A stretch of 64,000 nucleotides of DNA from Flavobacteriaceae bacterium UBA3356 (GTDB lineage Bacteria; Bacteroidota; Bacteroidia; Flavobacteriales; Flavobacteriaceae). The notes below the pieces were generated by a model, which saw only the letters and a list, made by a program, of their open reading frames with translations, did no database searches and was not told the origin of the DNA. Numbering within the stretch: the stretch's first letter is position 1; every line of letters begins with the position of its first letter. Made by a program: the position numbers and the translations under genes. The DNA lies in NCBI GenBank assembly GCA_002360635.1, contig DEQW01000004.1, positions 1-64,000 on the forward strand, read 5' to 3'. Shown here one piece after another: positions 23,523 through 32,785 of this stretch.

Positions 23523-24560
23523 TTATTTCACCACCTGAACAGAAGCAGTTTGTTCTACTTCGGTATCCATAAAGCCTTGTTGTTCCATCCACTCATCACT
23601 GTATATCTTGCTCATATATCGAGATCCGTGGTCTGGGAAAATAACTACTATGTTGCTATTTTCGTCAAATTCGTTTTCTTCCTCAAGTTGCTTTAAGCCT
23701 TGCATTGCTGCACCACTGGTGTATCCTGCAAAAATTCCTTCGGTTTTAGCCAATTCGCGTGCTGTATGAGCGCTTTCGTCGTCAGTTACCTTTACAAACT
23801 TGTCAATGGAGTCGAAATCTGTAGCTTCTGGAATCAGGTTTTTTCCTAATCCTTCAATTCGGTACGGATAAATTTCGTTTTTATCAAATTCACGAGTTTC
23901 GTGGTATTTCTTCAAAACAGATCCAAAAGCATCAATACCGATTACTTTGATATCTGGGTTTTGTTCTTTCAAGAAACGGGCTGCACCAGAAATGGTACCT
24001 CCTGTACCACTACAAGCTACAAGATGAGTTATCTGTCCTTTTGTTTGATTCCAAATTTCTGGACCGGTAGTTTTGTAATGTGCTTCAATATTCAAGTTAT
24101 TAAAGTACTGATTAATATAAACCGAGCCTTCTGTCTCTTCATGCAATCTTTTAGCAACTTCGTAATACGAACGCGGATCGTCTGCTGGCACGTGCGCTGG
24201 ACATACATAGACCTGTGCTCCCATAGTACGCAACATATCGATTTTATCTTTTGAAGATTTTGAGCTTACTGCCAATATACACTTATATCCTTTTAATATA
24301 CTCACCATCGCAATACTGAAGCCTGTGTTTCCACTAGTGGTTTCAACGATTGTGCTTCCAGGTTTAAGAATACCTTTTTTTTCAGCTTGTTCAACAATGT
24401 AAAGGGCAATACGATCTTTTGAAGAGTGACCGGGGTTAAATGCTTCTACTTTAGCAAAATAGTTGCCTTTCATGTTCGCAGTAATGTTGTTGAGTTTTAT
24501 TAATGGAGTGTTTCCTATTAATTGCAACACATTATCATGCGCCTGAATTTCTTCTTTCAT
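23523..24560 (-). CDS. PLP-dependent cysteine-synthase-family enzyme; probable cysteate synthase
   Basis: 345 aa from the ATG at 24560; a TTG 21 bp earlier is less likely. Fold-type II PLP enzyme: NTPLIKLNNIT, the Schiff-base lysine in GHSSKDRIA, the substrate loop TSGNTGFS and the phosphate loop GTGGTISGAARF. Compared with CysK, the asparagine loop and C-terminal part differ, and the extended tail (FPDHGSRYMSKIYSDEWMEQ then QGFMDTEVEQ) follows the cystathionine-beta-synthase-like branch. It may make cysteine, or cysteate from phosphoserine and sulfite for sulfonolipids. Proximity to the SPT-like gene (145 bp, same strand) supports the latter. Confidence 0.8.
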   Translation of the reverse strand: MKEEIQAHDNVLQLIGNTPLIKLNNITANMKGNYFAKVEAFNPGHSSKDRIALYIVEQAEKKGILKPGSTIVETTSGNTGFSIAMVSILKGYKCILAVSSKSSKDKIDMLRTMGAQVYVCPAHVPADDPRSYYEVAKRLHEETEGSVYINQYFNNLNIEAHYKTTGPEIWNQTKGQITHLVACSGTGGTISGAARFLKEQNPDIKVIGIDAFGSVLKKYHETREFDKNEIYPYRIEGLGKNLIPEATDFDSIDKFVKVTDDESAHTARELAKTEGIFAGYTSGAAMQGLKQLEEENEFDENSNIVVIFPDHGSRYMSKIYSDEWMEQQGFMDTEVEQTASVQVVK

Positions 24561-24616
24561 AAAGGGAGTTTTCGTTAGCAAAAATCAGGTATAATACCTT
24601 CATTTAAAAAACAGGG

Positions 24617-24624
24617 CAAAGTTA
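24617..24624 (-). promoter_or_regulatory. -7 element TAACTTTG for the cysteine-synthase-like gene
   Basis: Read on the minus strand the octamer matches TAnnTTTG and lies about 56 bp before the ATG at 24560. It sits between two same-strand genes and so would separate their transcription. Confidence 0.45.
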
Positions 24625-24639
24625 CATTATTTTTTTTAA

Positions 24640-26775
24640 TTACTCTTTAATGTTCTCTAAGTCGAGTATAAAAGCATAATCCATCGCTACTTCTTTTAAG
24701 GCTTCAAACCTACCAGAAGCACCACCGTGCCCAGCATCCATATTTGTTTGTAGCAATAGTTTATTGTTGTCTGTCTTCATATCACGAAGTTTTGCCACCC
24801 ATTTAGCCGGCTCCCAATACTGTACTTGAGAGTCGTGCAACCCAGTTGTGACCAATAAATTAGGATATTTCTGTTTTGAAACGTTATCGTATGGCGAATA
24901 GGATTTTATATAATTGTAATATTCCTTGTTATTTGGATTTCCCCATTCGTCATATTCTCCCGTTGTTAACGGAATGCTGTCATCCAACATCGTAGTCACT
25001 ACATCTACAAACGGTACTGAAGCAATTACCCCATTATAAAGCTCTGGGTTCATATTAACTATTGCTCCCATTAACAAACCACCAGCTGATCCACCTGAAG
25101 CATATAAATGGTCTGCGGAAGTATATCCTTCTTCAATTACATATTTTGAAGCGTCTATAAAATCGGTGAAGGTGTTTTTCTTTTTTAAGAGTTTTCCATC
25201 TTCATACCATTGTCTACCTAGGTATTCCCCTCCGCGAACGTGCGCAATGGCGAAAATAAACCCACGGTCCAACAAACTCAATCTAACAGTTGAAAAATAC
25301 GGGTCTATTGTTGAACCATATGAACCATATGCGTATAAAAGAAACGGATTAGAACCATCTTTCTTTATTCCTTTTCTATATACCATAGAGATTGGAATTT
25401 TTGTACCATCTTCCGCTGTGGCCCAAACACGCTTGGACTCGTAATTGTCTTTATTGAATTTTCCACCTAGAACTTCAACTTCTTTCATCACCGTTTTTTC
25501 TCGGGTTTTCATATTGAAATCTATAACCGAAGCTGGTGTTATAAGCGAATTATATCCATAACGTAGCGTATCGGTATCAAACTCGCGGTTTTGTATGGTG
25601 TACGCTGTATAAGTTTCGTTGTCAAATGGTAAATAATAATCATCAGTTTCATCCCATCGCATAATCCTGATTTTGTTCAATCCATTATTACGTTCACTTA
25701 CCACCAAGTAATCTTTAAAAATATCAATATCTTCCAACAATACAGTTTCCCTATGCTCAATAACATCTTTCCAATTCTCTTTAAGTGTATTGGTTTCAGG
25801 TGTTTTCATCAACTTAAAGTTGGTAGCATTGTCTTTGTTGGTTAATACGTAAAAATCGGTTCCGAAGTGAGAAATGTTATATTCCAAACCTCTTTCTCTA
25901 GGTTGAAACATCTTAAATTCCCCTGTAGGGTTATCGGCCTCTAAAATTTGATACTCTGAAGTTAAGGTACTATTACTCCCAATTACCAAATATTTATCAG
26001 ACTTTGTTTTATAAATATAAGTAATAAAAGTATCGTCCTCCTCGGTGTAGACTAATTCATCGTTGGTGGCTTCAGTTCCTCTTGTATGCCTATAAATTTC
26101 ATTCGAGCGTAGGGTTTGCGGATCCTTTCTGGTATAAAATAGCGTTTCGTTATCATTAGCCCAAGTAGAGCCACCCGTTGTATTTTCTATTGTTTCAGAA
26201 GAAATCTCTCCTGTTTCTAAATTCTTTATATGAAGTTTATATTGTCTTCTGCTTACCGTATCCACCCCAAAAGCGACCCATTTGTTATCCGGACTCACAT
26301 TTATTCCTCTTAAATTATAATAAGGGTGGTCCTTGGCCATATCATTTACATTGAACAAAATTTCTTCTTCTGCACTCAATGAGCCTTTTTTGCGGGAATA
26401 TATGGGATAGTCGTTGCCTGTTTCAAAACGCGTGATGTAATAATAGCCGTTATAAAAATAAGGAACAGACTCGTCATCTTCTTTAATTCGGCTTTTCATT
26501 TCCTCAAAAAGATCCTTTTGAAAATTTTTGGTATGCTTCGTCATTTTCTCATAGTAATCATTTTCCCGCTCCAGGTAATCGATCACTTCTTCATTTTCAC
26601 GGTCGTTAAGCCAATAATAATTATCAACACGCGTATCGCCATGCATTTCAAGGTTCTTGGCAATTTTAGTGGCTTTCGGTGGGGTTATATCCATTTTATT
26701 TTCTGAAGTTTTATCTGTTTTACAGGAAACGGCAAAAATAAGGCATACTACGGAAACAGCTATGGATTTTTTCAT
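24640..26775 (-). CDS. ptrB: oligopeptidase B, S9A prolyl-oligopeptidase family, lipoprotein
   Basis: 711 aa. The signal peptide ends in lipobox FAVSC, so it is lipid-anchored in the periplasm. A seven-bladed beta-propeller (about 85-430) precedes the alpha/beta-hydrolase domain. The catalytic serine is in ASGGSAGGLLMGA, aspartate in TGLHDSQVQYWEPAKW and histidine in DAGHGGASGRF. HVRGGEYLGRQWYEDGKLLK is the S9A family block. Oligopeptidase B cuts short peptides after Arg or Lys. An upstream divergent promoter serves the YbaB gene. Confidence 0.9.
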   Translation of the reverse strand: MKKSIAVSVVCLIFAVSCKTDKTSENKMDITPPKATKIAKNLEMHGDTRVDNYYWLNDRENEEVIDYLERENDYYEKMTKHTKNFQKDLFEEMKSRIKEDDESVPYFYNGYYYITRFETGNDYPIYSRKKGSLSAEEEILFNVNDMAKDHPYYNLRGINVSPDNKWVAFGVDTVSRRQYKLHIKNLETGEISSETIENTTGGSTWANDNETLFYTRKDPQTLRSNEIYRHTRGTEATNDELVYTEEDDTFITYIYKTKSDKYLVIGSNSTLTSEYQILEADNPTGEFKMFQPRERGLEYNISHFGTDFYVLTNKDNATNFKLMKTPETNTLKENWKDVIEHRETVLLEDIDIFKDYLVVSERNNGLNKIRIMRWDETDDYYLPFDNETYTAYTIQNREFDTDTLRYGYNSLITPASVIDFNMKTREKTVMKEVEVLGGKFNKDNYESKRVWATAEDGTKIPISMVYRKGIKKDGSNPFLLYAYGSYGSTIDPYFSTVRLSLLDRGFIFAIAHVRGGEYLGRQWYEDGKLLKKKNTFTDFIDASKYVIEEGYTSADHLYASGGSAGGLLMGAIVNMNPELYNGVIASVPFVDVVTTMLDDSIPLTTGEYDEWGNPNNKEYYNYIKSYSPYDNVSKQKYPNLLVTTGLHDSQVQYWEPAKWVAKLRDMKTDNNKLLLQTNMDAGHGGASGRFEALKEVAMDYAFILDLENIKE

Positions 26776-26784
26776 CTTTAAAAT

Positions 26785-26817
26785 GTTGAGTTAGAACTAA
26801 GCAAATTAGTAAATTTG
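26785..26817 (+). promoter_or_regulatory. promoter for the YbaB/EbfC gene
   Basis: GTTG (26785-26788) and TAAATTTG (26810-26817), 21 bp apart, fit the -33/-7 pattern. Leader of about 20 nt. Confidence 0.5.
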
Positions 26818-26840
26818 CACCAAACTAAAAATTAAAAGAT

Positions 26841-27155
26841 ATGTTTGGAGATATGATGGGCAAATTGAAAGAAGCTCAAGAAAAAGTTGAAGCCACAAAA
26901 AAGCGCTTAGACACCGTCCTTATAGATGAAAAAAGTAGTGACGACTTATTAAAAATTACATTGACTGCAAATAGAGAGATTAAACAGATTGAAATTGATG
27001 ATTCTTTACTAGAAGATAAAGAACAGTTGGAAGATTATTTAATTGTAAACTTAAATAAAGCTATTAAAAAAGCTACTGAAGTAAACGAAGCTGAAATTGG
27101 CGCCGCAGCCAAAGAAGGCATGCCTAATATTCCAGGAATGGACATGTTCAAGTAA
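26841..27155 (+). CDS. nucleoid-associated protein, YbaB/EbfC family
   Basis: 104 aa. DNA-binding dimer. The N-terminal helix MGKLKEAQEKVEATKKRLDT is followed by the beta-sheet LLKITLTANREIKQIEID and a C-terminal helix (LEDYLIVNLNKAIKKATEVN). The end, with MPNIPGMDMFK, resembles the methionine/glycine-rich C-terminus of family members. Usually linked to dnaX-recR in other bacteria, but here it stands alone with its own promoter and terminator. Confidence 0.88.
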   Translation: MFGDMMGKLKEAQEKVEATKKRLDTVLIDEKSSDDLLKITLTANREIKQIEIDDSLLEDKEQLEDYLIVNLNKAIKKATEVNEAEIGAAAKEGMPNIPGMDMFK

Positions 27156-27162
27156 AATAAAA

Positions 27163-27196
27163 CAGCCAACCGAGATTTCAGTTGGCTGCTTTAAAT
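27163..27196. terminator. terminator after the YbaB gene
   Basis: CAGCCAAC (27163-27170) and GTTGGCTG (27181-27188) form an 8-bp stem, with AAAATAAAA on the left and CTTTAAATTTTTTTT on the right; usable in both directions. Confidence 0.8.
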
Positions 27197-27214
27197 TTTT
27201 TTTAAGTTTTTTGC

Positions 27215-27664
27215 CTAAATATGTTCACTTAAAAAGGTAAAATGCTTACTTGTATCGCGAGTTGGGCTATAGCCTGAAATCCTCCCCACTTCTTTCCCTT
27301 CTGGGTTAAGCATTACTATTTTAGGAAACGTCTGCTGCTTATTATATTTTGCGATTATTGTTTTATTATAGTCCAATTGTTCTTGCGACAATAACTCTAC
27401 CCTTCTAGGATAATCGATCATTACCAAAACTAAACCCTCTGCTTTAATTTTAAACTCGGGACTCTCAAAAAAGTCTTTTTTCAACATTTTACATGGTGCG
27501 CACCAATCACTGCCCGTAAAGTACATCAATATTGGTTTGTCTTGTTCTTTTGAAAGAGTTTGTGCTTCTTCCAAATTAGTATGCCAATTTAATTTACTAC
27601 TCTTCATCTGCGCTGTTGCCATGGTAGTAATAAAAATTAATGCGATTAAGATAACACGTTTCAT
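27215..27664 (-). CDS. secreted thioredoxin-family protein
   Basis: 149 aa from the ATG at 27664, which begins MKRVILIALIFITTMATAQ, a good signal peptide. A longer frame upstream to 27769 has no signal-like start and is rejected. The thioredoxin-fold active site is FTGSDWCAPCKMLKKDF (CxxC), with LEEAQTLSKEQDKPILMYF before it, the DsbD-C / thioredoxin_7-like arrangement. Cis-proline region: QQTFPKIVMLNPEGKE. A periplasmic disulfide reductase or thiol oxidoreductase; the partner is unknown. Confidence 0.85.
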   Translation of the reverse strand: MKRVILIALIFITTMATAQMKSSKLNWHTNLEEAQTLSKEQDKPILMYFTGSDWCAPCKMLKKDFFESPEFKIKAEGLVLVMIDYPRRVELLSQEQLDYNKTIIAKYNKQQTFPKIVMLNPEGKEVGRISGYSPTRDTSKHFTFLSEHI

Positions 27665-27960
27665 ATTCTTCTGTTGTTTTCTATAAAATAAGCACATATA
27701 ATGCCAAATAAAAATAAACAACGCAGATTTATCATAATAAGTATTTGTTTTAACATTAGTATTAGGCAATTTTATACTATTATTTAGAATTTACCATTCA
27801 TACTAAAATTTTAGCGCAAATTAGGGAACTACTTTTTCACATTAATTGAAATTAATAATTCATTAAAATTCTGTAATGAAACAAATTATAACTTTAAAAA
27901 ATGGATTTTTTTTCGGATATTTAAATACTCAAAAAACAAGTTTAACTATAAATAAGAAAC

Positions 27961-28281
27961 ATGTTCGAACTAAAGAAAAAAGGAGATCAGTATCATTTCA
28001 ACTTAAAGGCAGGCAATGGTCAGGTAATTTTATCAAGTGAAATGTACAATTCTAAAGCAGCCGCTAAAAACGGAATTGAATCCATTCAAAAAAATTGCAG
28101 TGATGATGCACGTTACGAAAAGAAAACAGCCAAAAACGGAAAGTTTCACTTTAATTTAAAGTCCACTAACGGACAAATTATCGGCAGTAGCCAGATGTAT
28201 TCTGCTGAAAGTGGGATGAACAACGGTATTGAATCGGTAAAGAAAAATGCTCCTGGAGCAGAGGTGAAAGAGGTTGAGTAA
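27961..28281 (+). CDS. YegP-family protein (DUF1508/UPF0339), two repeats
   Basis: 106 aa composed of two copies of an about 48-residue unit. Unit 1 is FHFNLKAGNGQVILSSEMY-like (YHFNLKAGNGQVILSSEMYN) followed by AAAKNGIESIQKN. Unit 2 is FHFNLKSTNGQIIGSSQMYS followed by GMNNGIESVKKN. This tandem architecture is that of E. coli YegP. Cytoplasmic; function poorly known. A terminator follows at 28305-28328. Confidence 0.85.
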   Translation: MFELKKKGDQYHFNLKAGNGQVILSSEMYNSKAAAKNGIESIQKNCSDDARYEKKTAKNGKFHFNLKSTNGQIIGSSQMYSAESGMNNGIESVKKNAPGAEVKEVE

Positions 28282-28304
28282 AACCTTCTTAAACAAGAAA
28301 TTAT

Positions 28305-28328
28305 AAAGCTCCCTTTCAGGAGCTTTTT
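28305..28328 (+). terminator. terminator after the YegP-like gene
   Basis: AAAGCTCC (28305-28312), loop CTTTCA, GGAGCTTT (28319-28326), then T residues that overlap the 3' end of the convergent threonine aldolase gene. Confidence 0.82.
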
Positions 28329-29351
28329 TTATGCGTATTTTCTTAATGTATCTATAAATTTTTCGTGCATTTCTTCAGTATAATCTAGATGGGTCACTAT
28401 GCGGAGTTTCCCTTGCCCCATATTGCTTATAATAATATTTTGTTTTTGTAAGTCATTCATAAATTTTTCTTCCGAAAAACCTTCTTTTAAGTAAAAGATG
28501 ACAATATTGGTTTCGGTAGGTTCTACTTTTTTTACGTAAGATTGTTTTGATAACACATTTGCTATTTCAGAAGCTTTTTTATGGTCTTCGGCCAAACGTT
28601 CAATATGGTTTTCAAACGCATATAGTGCCGCGGCTGCCATAAAGCCTATTTGGCGCATACCACCACCCAACACTTTCCGAACTCTCATGGCATTTTTCAT
28701 CAATTCTTTTTTTCCAACCAAAACGGTTCCCAATGGTGTTCCCATTCCTTTGCTTAAACAAATGGTTAACGTATCAAACACCTTCCCGTAGTCCTTTGGG
28801 TTTTCTTTTTTCGCTACGATTGCGTTCATTAACCGGGCGCCGTCCAAATGCAGTCCTAAATTATGAGTGTCACAGACTTTTCGAATTTTCTTTATTTCAT
28901 CAAAATCGTAACACGCTCCTCCCCCTTTATTAGTAGTGTTTTCTAAACAAACTAAGGTTGTCAATGGGCTGTGGTAAAAATCTGGCGGGTTGATATTTTC
29001 TTCTACTTGTGCAGCGGTAATCATTCCACGATCACCGTCAACTAGTTTGCAGGAAACCCCACTGTTAAAGGAAGCTCCACCACCTTCATAATTAAAAACA
29101 TGTGCCCATTTGTCACAAATTAATTGTTCACTAGGCTGCGTATGTAATTTTATAGCAGCTTGATTTGCCATACTCCCAGTTGGGAAAAATAAAGCTTCAT
29201 CCATCCCAAAAAGATTGGCTACATATTCTTCTAGTTTATTTACAGTTGGGTCTTCTTTATACACGTCGTCCCCTACTTCGGCTTCCATAATGGCTTGTAA
29301 CATTCCTTTTGTAGGTTTTGTGACGGTGTCACTTCGTAGGTCAATTTTCAT
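28329..29351 (-). CDS. ltaE: low-specificity L-threonine aldolase
   Basis: 340 aa. A PLP enzyme cleaving L-threonine or L-allo-threonine to glycine and acetaldehyde. Start MKIDLRSDTVTKPTKGM is the family hallmark. The PLP lysine is in TICLSKGMGTPLGTV. HLDGARLMNA provides the aspartate contacting the pyridine nitrogen, and VCLENTTNKGGGACY and the C-terminal GKLRIVTHLDYTEE are conserved blocks. Length and motifs are complete. Same strand and 8 bp after the secreted protein gene at 29360. Confidence 0.92.
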   Translation of the reverse strand: MKIDLRSDTVTKPTKGMLQAIMEAEVGDDVYKEDPTVNKLEEYVANLFGMDEALFFPTGSMANQAAIKLHTQPSEQLICDKWAHVFNYEGGGASFNSGVSCKLVDGDRGMITAAQVEENINPPDFYHSPLTTLVCLENTTNKGGGACYDFDEIKKIRKVCDTHNLGLHLDGARLMNAIVAKKENPKDYGKVFDTLTICLSKGMGTPLGTVLVGKKELMKNAMRVRKVLGGGMRQIGFMAAAALYAFENHIERLAEDHKKASEIANVLSKQSYVKKVEPTETNIVIFYLKEGFSEEKFMNDLQKQNIIISNMGQGKLRIVTHLDYTEEMHEKFIDTLRKYA

Positions 29352-29359
29352 TAATTTAT

Positions 29360-29980
29360 TTATTTTCTTCTTAATTTAGGTTCAGTTTCAGCAATTACTT
29401 TATCTATCATCTTATCGAGAGCTACTAATTTTAATTGCTGATTATACTCGTAATTGAGATTGTTTTGTTTAGAGTCATTTGTTAAATCAAACTCTTTAAA
29501 CTTTTGACCAAAGGTACCCATTGGCGTTGTAAAAGAAAACTCATGTGAACACGGATATACTTTTGTTCTTTGGGCAGGTTCATTTTCTGGGTTAGCTACT
29601 TTATATTCTTTAACCGAATTATTTTCAAGCGCTTGTTTGTTTTCCATGAAAAAATCAAACAAGTCATTGTTGCCCAACTTTAGTTTTATAAAAGGGCCAC
29701 AGTTATCTGCTTTTGTAATATAGGTTGTGCTGTTTTCTTGCCAAAATAAGTAGTATTCACTAAAATTTCCGTTGGTAAAACATTTTTCTTCTTCATTAAT
29801 TTTAATGATTCTAGTATCACCTAAACAGACCCGATTGGTATAAAAGTAGTTTTTAATGTTTTGTTCATCTAGGTTATTAGTCATTTCAGAAATGATTGAA
29901 TACGGCTTCATTTCAGTATTTTTTTGCGCAATACTGAGTGTACTAAAAAGCATGGCTAACAGTAAAAAGTATGGTTTCAT
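29360..29980 (-). CDS. secreted protein of unknown function, 206 aa
   Basis: The signal peptide MKPYFLLLAMLFSTLSIAQ is followed by a soluble domain with three cysteines (TNRVCLGDT, EEKCFTNGN, KADNCGPFI) and a fourth at VYPCSHEFSF, possibly paired in the periplasm. No family recognised. It is upstream of ltaE with an 8-bp gap, so they are co-transcribed, although no functional link is obvious. Confidence 0.7.
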   Translation of the reverse strand: MKPYFLLLAMLFSTLSIAQKNTEMKPYSIISEMTNNLDEQNIKNYFYTNRVCLGDTRIIKINEEEKCFTNGNFSEYYLFWQENSTTYITKADNCGPFIKLKLGNNDLFDFFMENKQALENNSVKEYKVANPENEPAQRTKVYPCSHEFSFTTPMGTFGQKFKEFDLTNDSKQNNLNYEYNQQLKLVALDKMIDKVIAETEPKLRRK

Positions 29981-30110
29981 AACAGATTGATTTACTTGGT
30001 TTGTAAGACTTAAAGTTATAAAAATAGGTCGAATTAATTTCCGCTTGCCGAGTTAAATCCTATTTTTGCTTTTCTGAAAGAAATTTTAAACAAAACAAAC
30101 CAAACATAAT

Positions 30111-31218
30111 ATGATTACGAACGATCAACTCCAAGACCTTAAAGATCGCCTGGATTCTTTAAGGCAGTATCTTTGACGTAGCCGGAAAAAGAGTGGAAAT
30201 ACAAAATGATGAGGAAAAAACTTTCGACCCAAATTTTTGGAACAACCCTCAAGAAGCAGAAGTGTTTATGCGTCAACTTCGGAACAAAAAAAAGTGGGTA
30301 GATGATTATGAAGAAGCCGTGAATCTTACCGAAGATGCTGAAGTAATTTATGAGTTTTTTAAAGAAGGCGAAGGCGAAGCTGAGAATGTTGAAAAACGGT
30401 ACAATAAAGCCCTCAAAGCAATTGAATCGCTTGAGTTTAAAAACATGCTGAGCGAGGAAGGTGACGATTTAAGTGCTGTATTGCAAATAACGGCCGGTGC
30501 CGGCGGTACCGAAAGTTGTGATTGGGCCAAAATGCTTATGCGCATGTACCTAATGTGGGCTGAAAAAAACGGTTTTAAAATTAAAGAGCTCAACTACCAA
30601 GAAGGTGATGTTGCAGGGATAAAAACGGTAACGCTAGAAATTGATGGCGAATATGCCTTTGGTTGGTTAAAAAGTGAAAATGGTGTGCACAGATTGGTCC
30701 GAATCTCCCCTTTTGACAGTAACGCAAAGCGTCACACCAGTTTTGCCAGTGTGTATGTGTATCCGTTAGCGGACGATTCTATTGAGATTGATGTAAACCC
30801 TGGGGATATTTCGTGGGATTTTGCCCGTAGTAGTGGTGCTGGAGGTCAAAATGTAAACAAAGTAGAAACAAAAGCTATTTTAACGCATAAACCTTCAGGG
30901 ATTGTTATTCATAATTCTGAAACACGCTCCCAATTGGAAAACCGCCAAAAGGCCATGCAAATGTTGAAGTCACAATTATACGAAATTGAACTACGTAAAC
31001 AACAAGCGCAGCGTGCTGAAATAGAAGACAATAAAATGGCTATAGAATGGGGTTCACAAATACGAAACTATGTACTGCACCCCTATAAACTCATAAAAGA
31101 CGTCCGTACCGGACACGAAACTGGAAACACGGATGCTGTATTAGATGGTGATTTAGACGATTTTCTAAAAGCTTATTTAATGATGACTGGACAGAAAGAA
31201 AAGAGTGATGAACTTTAA
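30111..31218 (+). CDS. prfB: peptide chain release factor 2, with programmed +1 frameshift
   Basis: 368 aa if read as 21 codons from the ATG at 30111 to CTT, then a +1 shift over TGA into GAC GTA GCC. Reading in one frame would stop at codon 22. RF2 hydrolyses peptidyl-tRNA at UAA and UGA. Identity is given by the SPF tripeptide (VRISPFDSNAKRHTS) that decodes these stops, and by the catalytic GGQ in SSGAGGQNVNKVET. The shift site TATCTTTGAC matches the classic RF2 autoregulation site: low RF2 slows UGA termination and favours the shift. The downstream frame alone (first start GTG at 30193) would lack the N-terminal helix. Confidence 0.95.
30162..30177 (+). promoter_or_regulatory. prfB programmed +1 frameshift site
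   Basis: AGGCAGTATCTTTGAC: a short Shine-Dalgarno-like AGG, then CTT TGA C, where the ribosome slips from CUU to UUU. E. coli uses AGGGGGTATCTTTGAC, differing at two positions only. Confidence 0.93.
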
Positions 31219-31297
31219 TCATTGTTCAGTATGCAGTATTCAGTTAGCAGTTTTCAATATGAATAAGCAGTAATTATTATAAAATTCAATCCAAGCT

Positions 31298-32578
31298 ATG
31301 AAACTCAAAAAAAGAAGAAAGCTTGTAAAATATGTAAACATACTAGATAGGCCTATTTCTTTTAATCCTTTTCTGTTTAGCCGAAACTTTTTGTTATGGG
31401 CATTGTTAGGTTTGTTTGGCGGTATTATCGCTGGTGTCTACTGGATTGTTTTAGAGTTTCTCACACACAAAATTGCTTTTTTTGACGGTTGGCAAGTAAT
31501 ACCCGCCATGGCAATTTGCGGGTTACTGGCAGGTGTTATCATCCATGTAATTGGTGATCCAGGGGAAATACAATTAATTGTAAACAATATTCGGTTTAAT
31601 AAAGGGAAGCTGGACCCGAAGAACAATCCATCGATGATTCTTTCCTCACTGCTTTGCGTAGCTTCTGGTGGTAGTTTAGGCCCAGAGGCACCTTTGGTTC
31701 AAGTAACTGGTTCTACCGGCACTTGGTTAGGGAAAGTGTTCCGATTAAAGGGAGAAGACAGACGATCACTTAGTATTGCAGGTATGGCCTCTGGATTCAC
31801 AGCTTTGTTTGGCGCTCCTTTAGGAGGTAGTTTGTTCTCTTTGGAAATATTACACCATAAGCACGCTGTAGAATACTATAAAGCCATTATTCCTGCCTTT
31901 GTTGCAAGTTGCTTCAGTTATGTGGTTTTTGCCTTAATTATTCATTTAGGGCTTGGTCCCATCTGGGAATTACCTTCTTATGAAATGGAATCCACGTACG
32001 ACTTTGGGTTTGCTGTTTTATTTGCTTGTGCAGCTGCGATAGTAGCGTGGTTATTTATATTCTGTACTAAATTTTTTAAAAATATTTTTAAAAAGCTATC
32101 TATTCCAATATATATAAAAACACTTATTGGCGGTATCGTATTAGGCATAATTGCTTTTTACCTGCCAATAACACGGTATTTCGGACATCACGAAATTAAC
32201 GAGTTATTGTCCAATGAATACTCAATTGCATTGCTCGTAGCAATACTGGTTTTTAAAGTAATTGCAATATCGGTTACAGTTACCTCAGGATGGCGGGGTG
32301 GTTTTATAATTCCGTTGTTTTTTGTAGGTGCTACTTTAGGGTTAATAATTCACCAACTGTTCCCTTCAGTAGATGTATCATTAGCTGTTATTTGCTGTAT
32401 GGCATCGATTAATGCCTGTGTTACTCGAACGCCTATGAGCACCACTATTCTTTTAGCTACATTAACAGGATTCACTTATTTTATTCCTATTCTCTTTGCT
32501 AGTTTAACTGGTTATTTTCTAGCGCCGAAAATACCGTTTATTGGTTCGCAGATGGATAAAAATATCGAGGAGAATTAA
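31298..32578 (+). CDS. ClC-family chloride channel or Cl-/H+ antiporter
   Basis: 426 aa with about 10-11 membrane helices. The anion-selectivity motif reads SGGSLGPEAPLVQV (ClC GxxGPE-type), followed by GFTALFGAPLGGSLFSLE (gating glutamate region) and GWRGGFIIPLFFVGATLG (third selectivity stretch). The N-terminal RPISFNPFLFSRNF is cytoplasmic. No CBS domain follows, so this is the short bacterial form. Moves chloride or fluoride across the inner membrane. It stands 79 bp after prfB with a terminator at 32602-32640. Confidence 0.85.
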   Translation: MKLKKRRKLVKYVNILDRPISFNPFLFSRNFLLWALLGLFGGIIAGVYWIVLEFLTHKIAFFDGWQVIPAMAICGLLAGVIIHVIGDPGEIQLIVNNIRFNKGKLDPKNNPSMILSSLLCVASGGSLGPEAPLVQVTGSTGTWLGKVFRLKGEDRRSLSIAGMASGFTALFGAPLGGSLFSLEILHHKHAVEYYKAIIPAFVASCFSYVVFALIIHLGLGPIWELPSYEMESTYDFGFAVLFACAAAIVAWLFIFCTKFFKNIFKKLSIPIYIKTLIGGIVLGIIAFYLPITRYFGHHEINELLSNEYSIALLVAILVFKVIAISVTVTSGWRGGFIIPLFFVGATLGLIIHQLFPSVDVSLAVICCMASINACVTRTPMSTTILLATLTGFTYFIPILFASLTGYFLAPKIPFIGSQMDKNIEEN

Positions 32579-32601
32579 TTTCTTAGAGTCCTATAAAAAA
32601 C

Positions 32602-32641
32602 AAAGAGAACAAAATGTAAATTCACATTTTAATTCTCTTTG
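32602..32641. terminator. terminator after the ClC gene
   Basis: AAAGAGAACAAAATGT (32602-32617) pairs with ACATTTTAATTCTCTTT (32624-32640) with one bulge. The left A-run and right T-run allow both directions. Confidence 0.7.
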
Positions 32642-32785
32642 CTATCATAATTCTTTAGTGAGTATTATCTCTCTAAGTTCAACGGGTATAATCTCAGCTG
32701 TTTTAACTTTAGCACCCCTATTATGATATTATAAATATAGTAATAAAAAATAATTAATCATCTAAAAATTAGATTTTTAACATTT

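Noticed and set aside
27665..27769. Longer start for the thioredoxin-like protein
   Set aside because: The extension gives a cysteine/aromatic N-terminus without signal features, whereas the ATG at 27664 starts a normal signal peptide.
31219..31297. Possible CRISPR-like or minisatellite repeats (CAGTATGCAGTATTCAGTTA)
   Set aside because: Short, imperfect and without regular spacers; similar runs at 55060-55110 look like simple slippage sequence.
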